Source: Oscillospiraceae bacterium (lineage in GTDB: Bacteria > Bacillota > Clostridia > Oscillospirales > CAG-272). From it: a DNA stretch of 64,000 nt. The stretch spans positions 1-64,000 of the forward strand of contig SVRT01000006.1 of assembly GCA_015064685.1 (NCBI GenBank), read 5' to 3'. The notes under the pieces were generated by a model. That model had not been told where the DNA came from, made no database searches, and was given only the letters and a program-made list of their open reading frames with translations. How positions within the stretch are numbered: the stretch's first letter is position 1; every line of letters starts with the position of its first letter. Shown here in pieces: positions 54,909-64,000 of the stretch. Position numbers and translations under genes: made by a program.

Positions 54909-57900
54909 TCAGGAAACGCTTTTGATCTCGCCGTCGCCCTTCCAGTCCGAATAATAGACATAGGAGGAGTCAAGCGTGCCGTCTATAAGCTCCTTCGCCT
55001 CATCCTCGCTGTCAACTATCGCGACGTAAGCGATGTCAATGCTGCTTGAAGCGGTCGTAAGGCGCACCTGCACGTTCTGGTCGGCATTGCAGGTATAGTT
55101 GTAGACCGAAAGGTCTATAACCGCAACGCACCACCCGGTCGAAATCTTTCCGGCGGGGCGGCTTACAGAGACGTCACTGTCAACAGACCCTGCAGTTCCC
55201 CACGAGCCTATAACGTTTTTGTCCTCTGTTCCTACCTCAAGCGTAACAGATGCATCACCTGCCGCGCGGTATTTGAGAACGAGAAGGCTTCCCGTATCGT
55301 CTCCCATATCCGTGTATCCGTTAGAGCCGTTAACGAAGATGTGTCCCGTAGAGCCATTGAAGGCAAAGGAATGATATACCACTCCGCTCTCTTCCTTGAT
55401 TCCGTTATCGGTCGCGCCGTACTTTGTCATCGCGTCGAGCGCGTAGTACTTGTTGATGTCGGCGGAGACCTTGTGCGCAGACGCGAGCGTGCCGCACACC
55501 GCACAACGGTATTCGTAGCTTACGCTGCCGTCCTCTCCGCTTACCGCCTTATATTCGCAGGAGCAGATCTCACAAGCGCCGTTTGCGGTCTTGAGGATCG
55601 AATAGGTCTTTGTCTTTCTGTCGGTTGCAAAGACCACCGTTTCGTCGGGAGTGATCGAATCGATCTCTTCCCATCCGCCCTCGACGAATGCCATAAACTC
55701 GATGTCCGTGACGTTATCGTCTCTCGAGCGCGCTATACCGAAGGTATCTATGATATAGTCACCGCTCTCCGGATCCCTTACGTAATATTCAGGGATAAGA
55801 GCCTCAAGGTCAAAGACGTAGGTCGTCCACTCACCTGCCGTCGCCGCCTGCGCGGGAGAGGTGAGAGTTATCATACCGCTCGAGGTGGGTCTTGTCTCTG
55901 TTCCGTCGGGAGCGACAGCATATCCCTCGCCGTTTCTGCCCGTTGTACTGATATAGAACTCAACGTTCTTCTGATTATTGGTATTTCTCATTCTTACAAC
56001 GAAGTATTTTGCACTGCCAACGTTGTAATACTTGTTGTTGAGCGCGGCTCCTGTGGTACCGTGATTGTAGTCCTGCTGGTGTCTTGACCACCAGATCTCA
56101 CTGTAATAATTGATGCTTCCAAATACTACGTCACCGTCAAGTCCAACGCTCTTTTCTCCGACGTAGCCGGGAGCAGCCGCGTAAGTCACCGCGTTTCTCG
56201 CGACCTCATAGCCCGAGAAGTACTGCTTGACGCATTCGGGAAGAGTTACGGTCTTGAGATTCTTTCCGCAGTTGACGCAGAGGTATGAATACACGTTTCC
56301 GTCTACGTTCTCGCCCCAGGAATGCTCACCTACGCACTCCTGCTCCTGAGTTTTTACGATAGTTCCGTCAGCGGTCGCGTTGACCTTTACGACGGTCTCG
56401 TCTACAACGAGATTCTTGATCTCATCCCAAGAGTCGACGAATGCCATATAGTCAATGTCGTAATATACGTCCGAGGTGAAGTCCGCACCTGACGAGCCCG
56501 TGCCTATCTGGAAATAGAAGTTGTGGAGCTTATATTCTCCGTTTTCATCCGCAGGATATACGCTTTGTATCGCTCTCGGGAGGTCTATGACGTAGGTCGT
56601 CCAGCCGTACTCGACATTCTCCGCGCCGCTCTCACTTACAACGGTCGCAAGGCTCGTCGGCAATACGACCTCCTTCTCCTTGCCGGGAATTCCTCCGAGC
56701 ATCATCATAAACTTAACGCTCGGTGTATTTGTTCTCATTCTTATGACGAGAAGGTCTCCGCGTCCTACCGAGAATGCCGCCGCCACCTGATCAGGCGCGT
56801 TTGCGGTCGCCCAGTTGTTTCTCGCAAAGATGACCTGCGCGGTCTGTCCTCTTCCCGTAAATCTCGGATAGCTATGCTCGCCCTCGGTCATAAGAGTTCT
56901 GTCTATCTTGTAATATACGAGTGCGTTCTTGTTGATCTCCTCTGCGGAGATGTATTTATTGAGGTAGTAGCCAAACTGAAGATGCTCACATACCGAGCAA
57001 GCGTAGGTCAGCTCACCGTTAACTCTCATCTGCGTGTAGGTGTGAGGCTCGTTCTCAACCGCCTCAAGACCGCACTGATAGCAGGGCTCTGAGACAGAGT
57101 GACCCTCGTCGGTAGAGGTAAAGCTGTGCTTGATCTCGTTTCCGTCCTTGTCCACGCAAGGCTTCTTGAAGAATTCGCGCTCTCCGCTCACAACGTCAGA
57201 GTAAGCGAACACCTGCTTTTCGTTCGCGGTGAATGACTTAGCATCCTCAATACTGTCGCATATCATAACGTACGCGACGTCAAAATGCTCACCCTCAAGC
57301 ACGCGGCCGTTGATTCCGAGATATGAGAGATAGTACTCTCCGTCGGCATTGGGATGATAGCCCGTCTTCGTTCCGTCCGAGCCCGTAGTTACCGCCGTGG
57401 TCATATCGGCGATGACAGTCACCCAACCGGGCTTTAAGTCCTCAAAGACCATACTGTAGCTCTTGCTTGCGGACAGTGATCTTACCGATACACTGAATCT
57501 GCTCTGTGAGCTTGGGAGCCTTACCTTCATTACCATATATCTTCCCGACTCGCTCTCGGCATCCTGGCTCTCGACCACCTTGACCGTGCCGCTTCCGCCG
57601 CTTCCCAGCGTGAAGAGCGCAAAGCCCGTACCCATCTCAAAGGCAAAGCTGCCCGAGAATGTCGCGTCCGTGTCCACCGCGGAAAGCTCGCCCGGCGCGT
57701 AGAACGCGTTGATGCTGTACGAGACCTCATGCTCGTAAGCTACGTAATCACATACCGTGCAGGCAAATGCGTATATCCAAACGTCTCCGCCGTCGTCAAC
57801 TCTCTCAGCATATTCGTGCTGCTGCACCTTACCGTCCTTCTTACCGCAAACGCTGCAGGCGGGCTTGTAATGTCCCTCCTCTGTTGCGGCATAGGGGTGA

Positions 57901-58436
57901 TAGCACTCGGTCTCTTCCTCGGGATCGGTCTCATCCGATCCGTCGGTCTCGTCCGCAGTGGGATCACCGGCAGAAAAATAGCCTTCGTATATCGGAATAT
58001 AGCCGACAGACTCGCCAAGCGCGATCCTGTACCAGCCGCTTTCCGAATTATAGGCAACTATATCGATCCTGTCTCCAAACACGAGCGTTCCGACCTTTTC
58101 AGCCGAGAAGCTCGGTGAGGCATAAACGTAAAGCCTCTGCGCAGAGAGATAAAGCTGCTCATCGGTGTCCTCAAAGCAATCTCTGTTCTCCGTCTCGGGA
58201 TCTGTGGGTTGCTCGGGCGCACTTTCGCCATCTCCCGTATCCTTTTCACTTTCGACGTCGGGATCGCTCTCGTCCTCACCGTCCCCGCTCTCCTTGCCGT
58301 CGGTCTCGACCGCGGCGTCGGTGCGGTTCTCCTTGTCCTTATCCCCCTCGTTCTTGTTGTCGCAGGCAAAAAGCGACAAGACCATTAAAATTGAGAGAAT
58401 TAGTGTTAAATATCTGATAAATGCAGATCTTTTCAT
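54909..58436 (-). CDS. Giant lipoprotein: SH3b domain + four Cys-pair / beta-sandwich-like repeats
   Basis: Lipobox MVLSLFAC; SH3-like LYVYASPSFSAEKVGTLVFGDRIDIVAYNSESGWYRI; repeated DIxYMAFVDSWDEIKxLVxDETV and CxxC-H motifs. Confidence 0.8.
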   Translation of the reverse strand: MKRSAFIRYLTLILSILMVLSLFACDNKNEGDKDKENRTDAAVETDGKESGDGEDESDPDVESEKDTGDGESAPEQPTDPETENRDCFEDTDEQLYLSAQRLYVYASPSFSAEKVGTLVFGDRIDIVAYNSESGWYRIALGESVGYIPIYEGYFSAGDPTADETDGSDETDPEEETECYHPYAATEEGHYKPACSVCGKKDGKVQQHEYAERVDDGGDVWIYAFACTVCDYVAYEHEVSYSINAFYAPGELSAVDTDATFSGSFAFEMGTGFALFTLGSGGSGTVKVVESQDAESESGRYMVMKVRLPSSQSRFSVSVRSLSASKSYSMVFEDLKPGWVTVIADMTTAVTTGSDGTKTGYHPNADGEYYLSYLGINGRVLEGEHFDVAYVMICDSIEDAKSFTANEKQVFAYSDVVSGEREFFKKPCVDKDGNEIKHSFTSTDEGHSVSEPCYQCGLEAVENEPHTYTQMRVNGELTYACSVCEHLQFGYYLNKYISAEEINKNALVYYKIDRTLMTEGEHSYPRFTGRGQTAQVIFARNNWATANAPDQVAAAFSVGRGDLLVIRMRTNTPSVKFMMMLGGIPGKEKEVVLPTSLATVVSESGAENVEYGWTTYVIDLPRAIQSVYPADENGEYKLHNFYFQIGTGSSGADFTSDVYYDIDYMAFVDSWDEIKNLVVDETVVKVNATADGTIVKTQEQECVGEHSWGENVDGNVYSYLCVNCGKNLKTVTLPECVKQYFSGYEVARNAVTYAAAPGYVGEKSVGLDGDVVFGSINYYSEIWWSRHQQDYNHGTTGAALNNKYYNVGSAKYFVVRMRNTNNQKNVEFYISTTGRNGEGYAVAPDGTETRPTSSGMITLTSPAQAATAGEWTTYVFDLEALIPEYYVRDPESGDYIIDTFGIARSRDDNVTDIEFMAFVEGGWEEIDSITPDETVVFATDRKTKTYSILKTANGACEICSCEYKAVSGEDGSVSYEYRCAVCGTLASAHKVSADINKYYALDAMTKYGATDNGIKEESGVVYHSFAFNGSTGHIFVNGSNGYTDMGDDTGSLLVLKYRAAGDASVTLEVGTEDKNVIGSWGTAGSVDSDVSVSRPAGKISTGWCVAVIDLSVYNYTCNADQNVQVRLTTASSSIDIAYVAIVDSEDEAKELIDGTLDSSYVYYSDWKGDGEIKSVS

Positions 58437-58656
58437 TCAGCGATCCTCCGTTAGAGAAATAATTTATCGAAATAATCTAAAAAAGTCATTTTTTCACCGT
58501 TTTCCGCCTTTTCGTGGCAGCAACGCTCCCCCACAAAAAATCAAAAAACTATCTTATTATAATTATACTACCTCCACCCCTTTTTGTCAATAGCATTCTT
58601 CCCTTTTCTTTCTTTTTTTCTTAAAACACAATAAAACCGAAAGGTTTACGTAACTT

Positions 58657-59178
58657 CAAATTTTGATTTATCGGTGAGGCGGGGGAGCGGGGAAAGCGGG
58701 GACGCGTGCCTCCGGCGGGTCGCTTTTTGAAAAAAGCTCCGCAAAAACTTCCCTTATATTAGGTCCTTTAATAGTGAAAAATATAACTCGGACTGCTTGC
58801 TTGCAAGCAGCCGTTTGCAACAAATTGATAAATGAGTTAGTTCAACTTCACGTTGCATATGGTGTCGTAGGATTTTTCGCCGCAAGCGGCTAAAAAAATC
58901 CCTCACTGACCTTATCGTGTTGATAAGGTTTAGAACCCAACCGATGAAAACCCTTTAATCTTAAAGAAAAATTAAGTTAAAGAAAGCCTTGCAAACGATT
59001 TCAAATACACTCGCAACACGATAGCAGAGGGACTATGCAGGTGCGACACGGTGTAGATAGATAAACCGTCTTAACTTGTATAAAATATACTTTGGGGTTT
59101 TGGGGGTGTGGGGGGCTTTTTTCCCTGGAAAAGTCCCCCACGCGCATCCCCCTCGCATCCCCGCTAAACCCCAATTTG
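58657..59178. repeat. Intergenic structured element, family C (copy 4)
   Basis: CAAATTTTGATTTATCGG ... GCTAAACCCCAATTTG; ~500-bp interior with the insert shared with copy 1. Confidence 0.85.
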
Positions 59179-59182
59179 TCGC

Positions 59183-59212
59183 AAAAAGAACAGGGTCAAG
59201 AGACCCTGTTCC
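59183..59212 (-). terminator. Terminator-like hairpin GAACAGGGTC-AAGA-GACCCTGTTC
   Basis: 10-bp perfect arms. Confidence 0.5.
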
Positions 59213-59262
59213 GTATTGATTGTTTGAAATATCACTCTGCGTCTCCTCCGCAACTAATCAAT

Positions 59263-59298
59263 AAAAATCGGCTCCGCGGTAACACGGAGCCGACAAAA
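59263..59298 (-). terminator. Terminator of 59345 CDS
   Basis: TCGGCTCCG-CGGTAACA-CGGAGCCGA, flanked by A/T-rich sequence. Confidence 0.6.
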
Positions 59299-59344
59299 TA
59301 CGTATATTTCAGATTTGCGGTTGTTATGTAACAACTGCGTTTTA

Positions 59345-62300
59345 TTATTCAACAACGTTTCCGTCGCGATCGTATCTGACACCCTCACCGACAAAGCTCT
59401 TGCCGAGGTCGATGTAGGTCTCACCCTCGTCAAGTAGCGTTCTTGCCTCCTCAATTGAGTCAACAACCGCCGCGTAAGCGATATCAACGTAGTAGGATTC
59501 CGCTCCGCTCGGTTTATAGGTCGTGAGCATCACGTAGACCGCGCTCTTGCCATCCTCATCCTCGGTATACACCGTAAGGTCTTCGAGGCTCAGCACCACA
59601 ACGTTCCATTCATCACCGGGGATCTCTCCGATCGGCTTATACTTATCGCCAAAGGTCGTTGTCTTTCCCGATTCATTTGCGCTTCCCGCCTTGAGAAGCA
59701 GCTGCGTGTAGTTCGAACGGTATTTAAGAACGAGGTAACTACCCACGTCATATTCAGCTTCGGTCGCCGCACCTGAACCGCCACCGCCGGTGACGTTGAT
59801 ATGTCCCGACACATTCGAGGTAAATCTGTTGTATGTCACGTTGTTCTCCGCATCATAAAGTCCCTTTGACGAGCTGATCAAATAGGTACTCATAACAGAG
59901 TAATCACTGTACCAGTTTACACCCTCGGGAACCGTGAAGCTACGGAGAGTCTCACCGCAAGCCGTACAGGTAACGGTCTGTGTCGCTCCTTCGACCGTGA
60001 TCTCGGGAGTATGCTCAACGCAGGAATTATCAGCGGTATTGCGGACAACGCTTGCCGCGCTTCCAAGGCTCCACTCGTAGGTGTCGTTGTGGATGAGGTC
60101 CTTAAGATCCTCGATATTATCACAGTAAGCGATATATCCGATGTCCATATAGTCGTCAGCCATTACCTTCTGGCCGTATACCGTCTTTCCCGTTTCGTCC
60201 TTTCCGTAGACCGCCTGAGTACCCGAGAAGGGACGGATCTGGAGATATTTTACCGTATACGTTCCGTCGGCGTTGGGTACAAGGTATGTAGAGGGATCAC
60301 CCATTCTCGCCTTGAGATCTATGACAACGTAGTGCCACTGACCGTCCTCGACGACCTTGAAGGATGCCGCCTGCCCCTCACTCTTGAGTCCGACCGTCGT
60401 TCCCGTATACATATGCATATAATTTGTTCCGAGTCCGTTCTCGCCGACACGGATCTTCATGACCATATACTGTCCCGTGACAGTTCCCGAGCCTGCGGGT
60501 GTGAAGGTGAGTCCCATCCAGCCTGCGCCGTTGGGTATGAGGTTTGAAAGACGGATAAAGCTCTCGCCGTCCTCTACCATATATTCAAGGTCGATCTTAC
60601 CGTCCGAGTCTGTTCTTACGTTCTTGAGCACCTCAGCCGACATAAGAAGCTCTACCGACGAGCCGATGCCGAAGTCTCTTTCAACTATTCCGCAGGACGA
60701 GCAAGCGAGGAGCCAACCGTCCTCGGTCTTGAGAGTTGCGTATGCATGCTCACCGGCACAGCTGCGATCGGCAGTGTTTACAAGCTGTCCGCGGTCGCTT
60801 GCCGTTACGTTAACGACAGTCTCGTCAGTCACGAGCGCCTTGACCTCATCCCAGGAGTCAACGAATGCCATAAAGCCTATATCGTACTGAACGTCCGCGG
60901 TGAAGTCCTTATATCCAATGTGATAGTAGAAGGTTCCAAGGGTGTAGTTTCCGTTTTCATCGGGAATATACGCACCGGGCAGCACCTTGGGAAGATCTAT
61001 AACGTAGGTCGCCCATTCGCCCGCCTCGGTCATGCTGAGAGGAAGTATGGGAGTAGACTGTACTGCCCCCTCTCCCTTTGCTCTGTAAGAGATCGCGAAG
61101 TCGACCGCAGGGGTATTCGTTCTCATTCTTATGATAAAGAAATTAGCTTTTCCGACCTCAAACGCAGACGCCTGCTCAACTGCGGACGATACGTTGTTGT
61201 CTCTTGCAAAGATGACCTGCGCGGTATTTCCCTTGCCCGAGAAGGATGCGTATACACCGTCGGAATCCTCTGTCAGAGGATGGACCGTGATCTGATAGTA
61301 GGTCGTCGCCATGGTCTTGATGTCCTGCGCCGAGAAATACTTATTGATGTTCGCGCCGAACTGCGACCAGTGGCACGCCAGGCACGCATAGGTAAGGTCG
61401 CCGTCGATCTCTATCTGTCCGAACGTGTGAGGCTCGTCCTCGACCGCCTCAAGACCGCACTGCGTGCAGCCCTCCTTGAGCGTGTGTCCCGTCTCGCTTC
61501 CGATGTATTCGTGGATGATCGGGTTTCCGTTCTCATCAACGCATACCTTGTTCTCACTGTCGGGAGCCTCGTTTATGATGTCGAAATAACGGTAAACGTT
61601 CATATCTCCCTCAACGAAGCTTTCGGCATCCGCAAGCGTGTCGCAGAACATAACGTAGGATACGTCAAAGCTCTCGCCTGCCGCTGCCTTACCCGTGATG
61701 CTGAAGTCGGAGAGGTAGTAGTTATCGTAAGCATCGGGAACGTATCCGACCTTTATCGGATTGCCCTCCTTATCGGTGCTGTCGTGAGCCGTCTTTGTGA
61801 TATCGACGATGATCGTCGACCAACCGCTCTTCAGTCCCGTGAAATTCATCGTGTAGGCTGAATTTGCGCCCGTTGACTTGATGCTCGCGCTGAAATTCTT
61901 CTGCGACGCGCCAAGTCTTACCTTCATAACAAGGTAGCTTCCCGACGGGAAGGTCGCCTCAGCGCCCGAAAGCACGCTGACGGTAACGCTACCGCCGCCC
62001 TCCGCGCTGTACTTCGCATATCCCGTGCCCGAGGCAAAGCCAACGCTTCCCTTGAGCGCGCCCGAGCCAAGCATTGAAAGCTCGCCTGCGCTGTAGAAGG
62101 AATTTATCTCGTAAGGCACCTCCTGCTCGGATGCCGCGAATTCACATACCTTGCATACGAAGGAATAAAGCCAGAGGTCGCCCTCGTCCTCTATCACCTG
62201 CTCGTATTCGTGATCCTGGATCTTTCCGTCCTTCTTGCCGCAAACAGAGCAAGCAGGCTTCCAGTGACCCTCAAGTGTAGCCGCGTACGGGTGGAAGCAC

Positions 62301-62578
62301 TCGGTCTCACCCTCGTCCTCGGTCTCGGGATCTGTCCCGGGCTCGCTTTCGCTCTCACTCTCGGGCTCGGTAGCATCTCCGCTCTCGGGGTCGCTCTCGG
62401 GGTCGTTCTCGGGATCGCTCTCGGTGTCGGTGGCAGTATCGACCTCTGTCTGAGCTGATGTGGGAGCCTCGGTGGTCTTATCTCCGCCCTTATCACCCTT
62501 ATCGCATCCCGCAAGAAGCGCAAGCGAGGAGAGAGACAGCGACAGCGCAACGATTATGGAAAGAATCCTTTGTTTCAT
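59345..62578 (-). CDS. Giant lipoprotein, paralog of 54909-58436
   Basis: Lipobox LALLAGC; acidic linker; FHPYAATLEGHWKPACSVCGKKDGKIQDHEY; repeated modules. Confidence 0.8.
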   Translation of the reverse strand: MKQRILSIIVALSLSLSSLALLAGCDKGDKGGDKTTEAPTSAQTEVDTATDTESDPENDPESDPESGDATEPESESESEPGTDPETEDEGETECFHPYAATLEGHWKPACSVCGKKDGKIQDHEYEQVIEDEGDLWLYSFVCKVCEFAASEQEVPYEINSFYSAGELSMLGSGALKGSVGFASGTGYAKYSAEGGGSVTVSVLSGAEATFPSGSYLVMKVRLGASQKNFSASIKSTGANSAYTMNFTGLKSGWSTIIVDITKTAHDSTDKEGNPIKVGYVPDAYDNYYLSDFSITGKAAAGESFDVSYVMFCDTLADAESFVEGDMNVYRYFDIINEAPDSENKVCVDENGNPIIHEYIGSETGHTLKEGCTQCGLEAVEDEPHTFGQIEIDGDLTYACLACHWSQFGANINKYFSAQDIKTMATTYYQITVHPLTEDSDGVYASFSGKGNTAQVIFARDNNVSSAVEQASAFEVGKANFFIIRMRTNTPAVDFAISYRAKGEGAVQSTPILPLSMTEAGEWATYVIDLPKVLPGAYIPDENGNYTLGTFYYHIGYKDFTADVQYDIGFMAFVDSWDEVKALVTDETVVNVTASDRGQLVNTADRSCAGEHAYATLKTEDGWLLACSSCGIVERDFGIGSSVELLMSAEVLKNVRTDSDGKIDLEYMVEDGESFIRLSNLIPNGAGWMGLTFTPAGSGTVTGQYMVMKIRVGENGLGTNYMHMYTGTTVGLKSEGQAASFKVVEDGQWHYVVIDLKARMGDPSTYLVPNADGTYTVKYLQIRPFSGTQAVYGKDETGKTVYGQKVMADDYMDIGYIAYCDNIEDLKDLIHNDTYEWSLGSAASVVRNTADNSCVEHTPEITVEGATQTVTCTACGETLRSFTVPEGVNWYSDYSVMSTYLISSSKGLYDAENNVTYNRFTSNVSGHINVTGGGGSGAATEAEYDVGSYLVLKYRSNYTQLLLKAGSANESGKTTTFGDKYKPIGEIPGDEWNVVVLSLEDLTVYTEDEDGKSAVYVMLTTYKPSGAESYYVDIAYAAVVDSIEEARTLLDEGETYIDLGKSFVGEGVRYDRDGNVVE

Positions 62579-62814
62579 AATAGCCTCCATATATATAAAG
62601 AGTAGGAATATTCATATACTGATTTCATTGTAGCACGCGGAGAAACAATTGTCAATGACAAATCGATAAAATATAGTCACAGTGACACTGTATATCACGC
62701 TATTTTTTTCAAAAAGTCAAGCCCGTCTCAACAAAGAAACGGCAGGCACCTCCGCCACGCCATGCGTGCATCAATGCCTGCCATATAAACCTTTGGCTTA
62801 TTTTGTTTTAAAGA

Positions 62815-63999
62815 TTATTTTGCGCTTTCCTCAGCTACGTTGACTATGACATAATCGCCCGTGTTCTTGGTGATATTGTAGACCTCGGTCTCCTCAACCA
62901 ATTCGTCGATCTCTGCCCAACCGCCTTCAACGAACGCGATGTAAGCGATCTCGACTGTCTCCGTCGCTTCAAAGCCCTCCATGTGGAGATAGAAGGTATC
63001 GATGACGTACTCGCCGTCAACCTCTACGTAGTGATCGGGAATGATCGCCGCGAGATCGACAACGTAGGTCGCCCAGCCGTCGTCGCTTTCAGCCTTCGAG
63101 ATCGGGAAGGTTACACCTACGTAACCCTGACTCTTGGGATATACCTCTTTTTCGCCCTCGCTTGGAGCGACGTATCCTTCACCGCTCTTACCCGTGGTGC
63201 TTATGTCTATACGTAAATCCTGATTTTGAGAGTTTGTACGAGCCTTGATAACGAGCTTGTCAGCCTTGCCTACGCTGAAATAGTACTTTTCGTCCGCGAC
63301 ATTACCCGAATCCGCGGTATAGTCTGCCTGGTTTCTTACCCAGAGTATCTGCGATGCCTGACCGTTCGTACCTTTTGTCAACGCATAAGGCTCACCGTCA
63401 ATATCGATCACGCTCTTGGCTCCGTTTGCGCCGTTTACGTTATAATATATTACCGCGCCGCTCGCGATATAGCCTGCGCTCATATACTCGGTAACGCTCT
63501 CGGGGATAGTCTTGGAAACGCTTATCTTATCGCAGGACGTGCAGGAGTAGGAGTAGGTGTTTCCCTCCACCGACTCAACGATGGAATGCTGCGCGCAGGA
63601 GTTGTCAGCAGTATTGCGAACAAAGCTTATTGATGATTCTGTGCTCCACTCGTATGTTTCTTCGCTGACGATATCCTTAATGTCCTCGAGATTATCGAAG
63701 AATGCGATGTAGGATATATCCATATAGTCATCCGCCTGAGCTCTCGGCTGAGCGCCGGACATAGGTCTTACCTGGAAATATCTTACGTAGTAGTTGCCGT
63801 CTGCATCGGGCTGATAATACGTTGCAGCATCCCTTACCCTTGCGGCAAGGTCTACCACGATGGTGTGCCACCCGTTATCCTCGCTTACCTTTACAGCTAC
63901 GTAAGAGCCACTTACAAGCGCGCCGTCAACCGTTGAAGCGTAGAACTCAAGCAACGATTGGCTAAGTCCGTTCTGTCCGACACGAACCTTAACAACCAT
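62815..63999 (-). CDS. C-terminal part of a third paralog of the modular repeat protein (runs off window)
   Basis: DDYMDISYIAFFDNLEDIKDIVSEETYEWS...NTADNSCAQHSIVESVEGNTYSYSCTSCDKISVSKTI; open at window end. Confidence 0.8.
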   Translation of the reverse strand: MVVKVRVGQNGLSQSLLEFYASTVDGALVSGSYVAVKVSEDNGWHTIVVDLAARVRDAATYYQPDADGNYYVRYFQVRPMSGAQPRAQADDYMDISYIAFFDNLEDIKDIVSEETYEWSTESSISFVRNTADNSCAQHSIVESVEGNTYSYSCTSCDKISVSKTIPESVTEYMSAGYIASGAVIYYNVNGANGAKSVIDIDGEPYALTKGTNGQASQILWVRNQADYTADSGNVADEKYYFSVGKADKLVIKARTNSQNQDLRIDISTTGKSGEGYVAPSEGEKEVYPKSQGYVGVTFPISKAESDDGWATYVVDLAAIIPDHYVEVDGEYVIDTFYLHMEGFEATETVEIAYIAFVEGGWAEIDELVEETEVYNITKNTGDYVIVNVAEESAK

Positions 64000-64000
64000 A

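Noticed and set aside
57767-58417. 216-aa plus-strand Arg-rich ORF
   Set aside because: Antisense to the SH3b lipoprotein N-terminus; composition is an artefact of the acidic linker.
1-64000. CRISPR arrays
   Set aside because: The repeats seen are palindromic intergenic elements with irregular spacing; no regularly spaced direct repeats with unique spacers and no cas genes.
1-64000. Classical transposase, integrase or recombinase genes that could mobilise the repeats
   Set aside because: None recognised in the ORF track; DUF559 is the only mobility candidate, and that link is inference.

Overview
64-kb window of a low-redundancy Firmicutes/Clostridia-type chromosome (SpoIIR present). Almost all genes are on the minus strand. 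Left to right: feo iron-transport operon (FeoA, FeoB, FeoB-associated Cys-rich protein) with a readable promoter and GGTTAGC-N4-GCTAACC palindromes; a PhoR/PhoB-like two-component system; a Na/Pi-cotransporter; a GH78-like protein; RNase M5, UppP, U32 peptidase, SpoIIR and a CPA2 antiporter; tRNA-Gln with a small plus-strand accessory segment; a pyrimidine cluster (pyrC-carB-pyrK-pyrD-pyrF-pyrE-pyrB-pyrI, no carA); fhs and a purine cluster (purL, purD, standalone AICAR transformylase, PurO-like IMP cyclohydrolase, purN, purM, a PurF-like protein lacking the N-terminal Cys, purE); an EPS control module (CpsC/CpsD/CpsB + VanZ); and giant modular Cys-motif lipoproteins. The most interesting signal is non-coding. 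About twenty structured intergenic elements sit between genes. Many share conserved outer ends (CAAATTTTGATTTRTCG ... RATAAACCSCAATTT) while carrying different palindromic interiors (families A-E). One family (A) has TIRs that match those bounding two near-identical DUF559 PD-(D/E)XK nuclease genes, one with perfect 54-bp TIRs, inserted inside the pyr and pur operons. This suggests a nuclease-encoding mobile element with non-autonomous MITE-like relatives. All product calls come from reading the translations; no database search was run.
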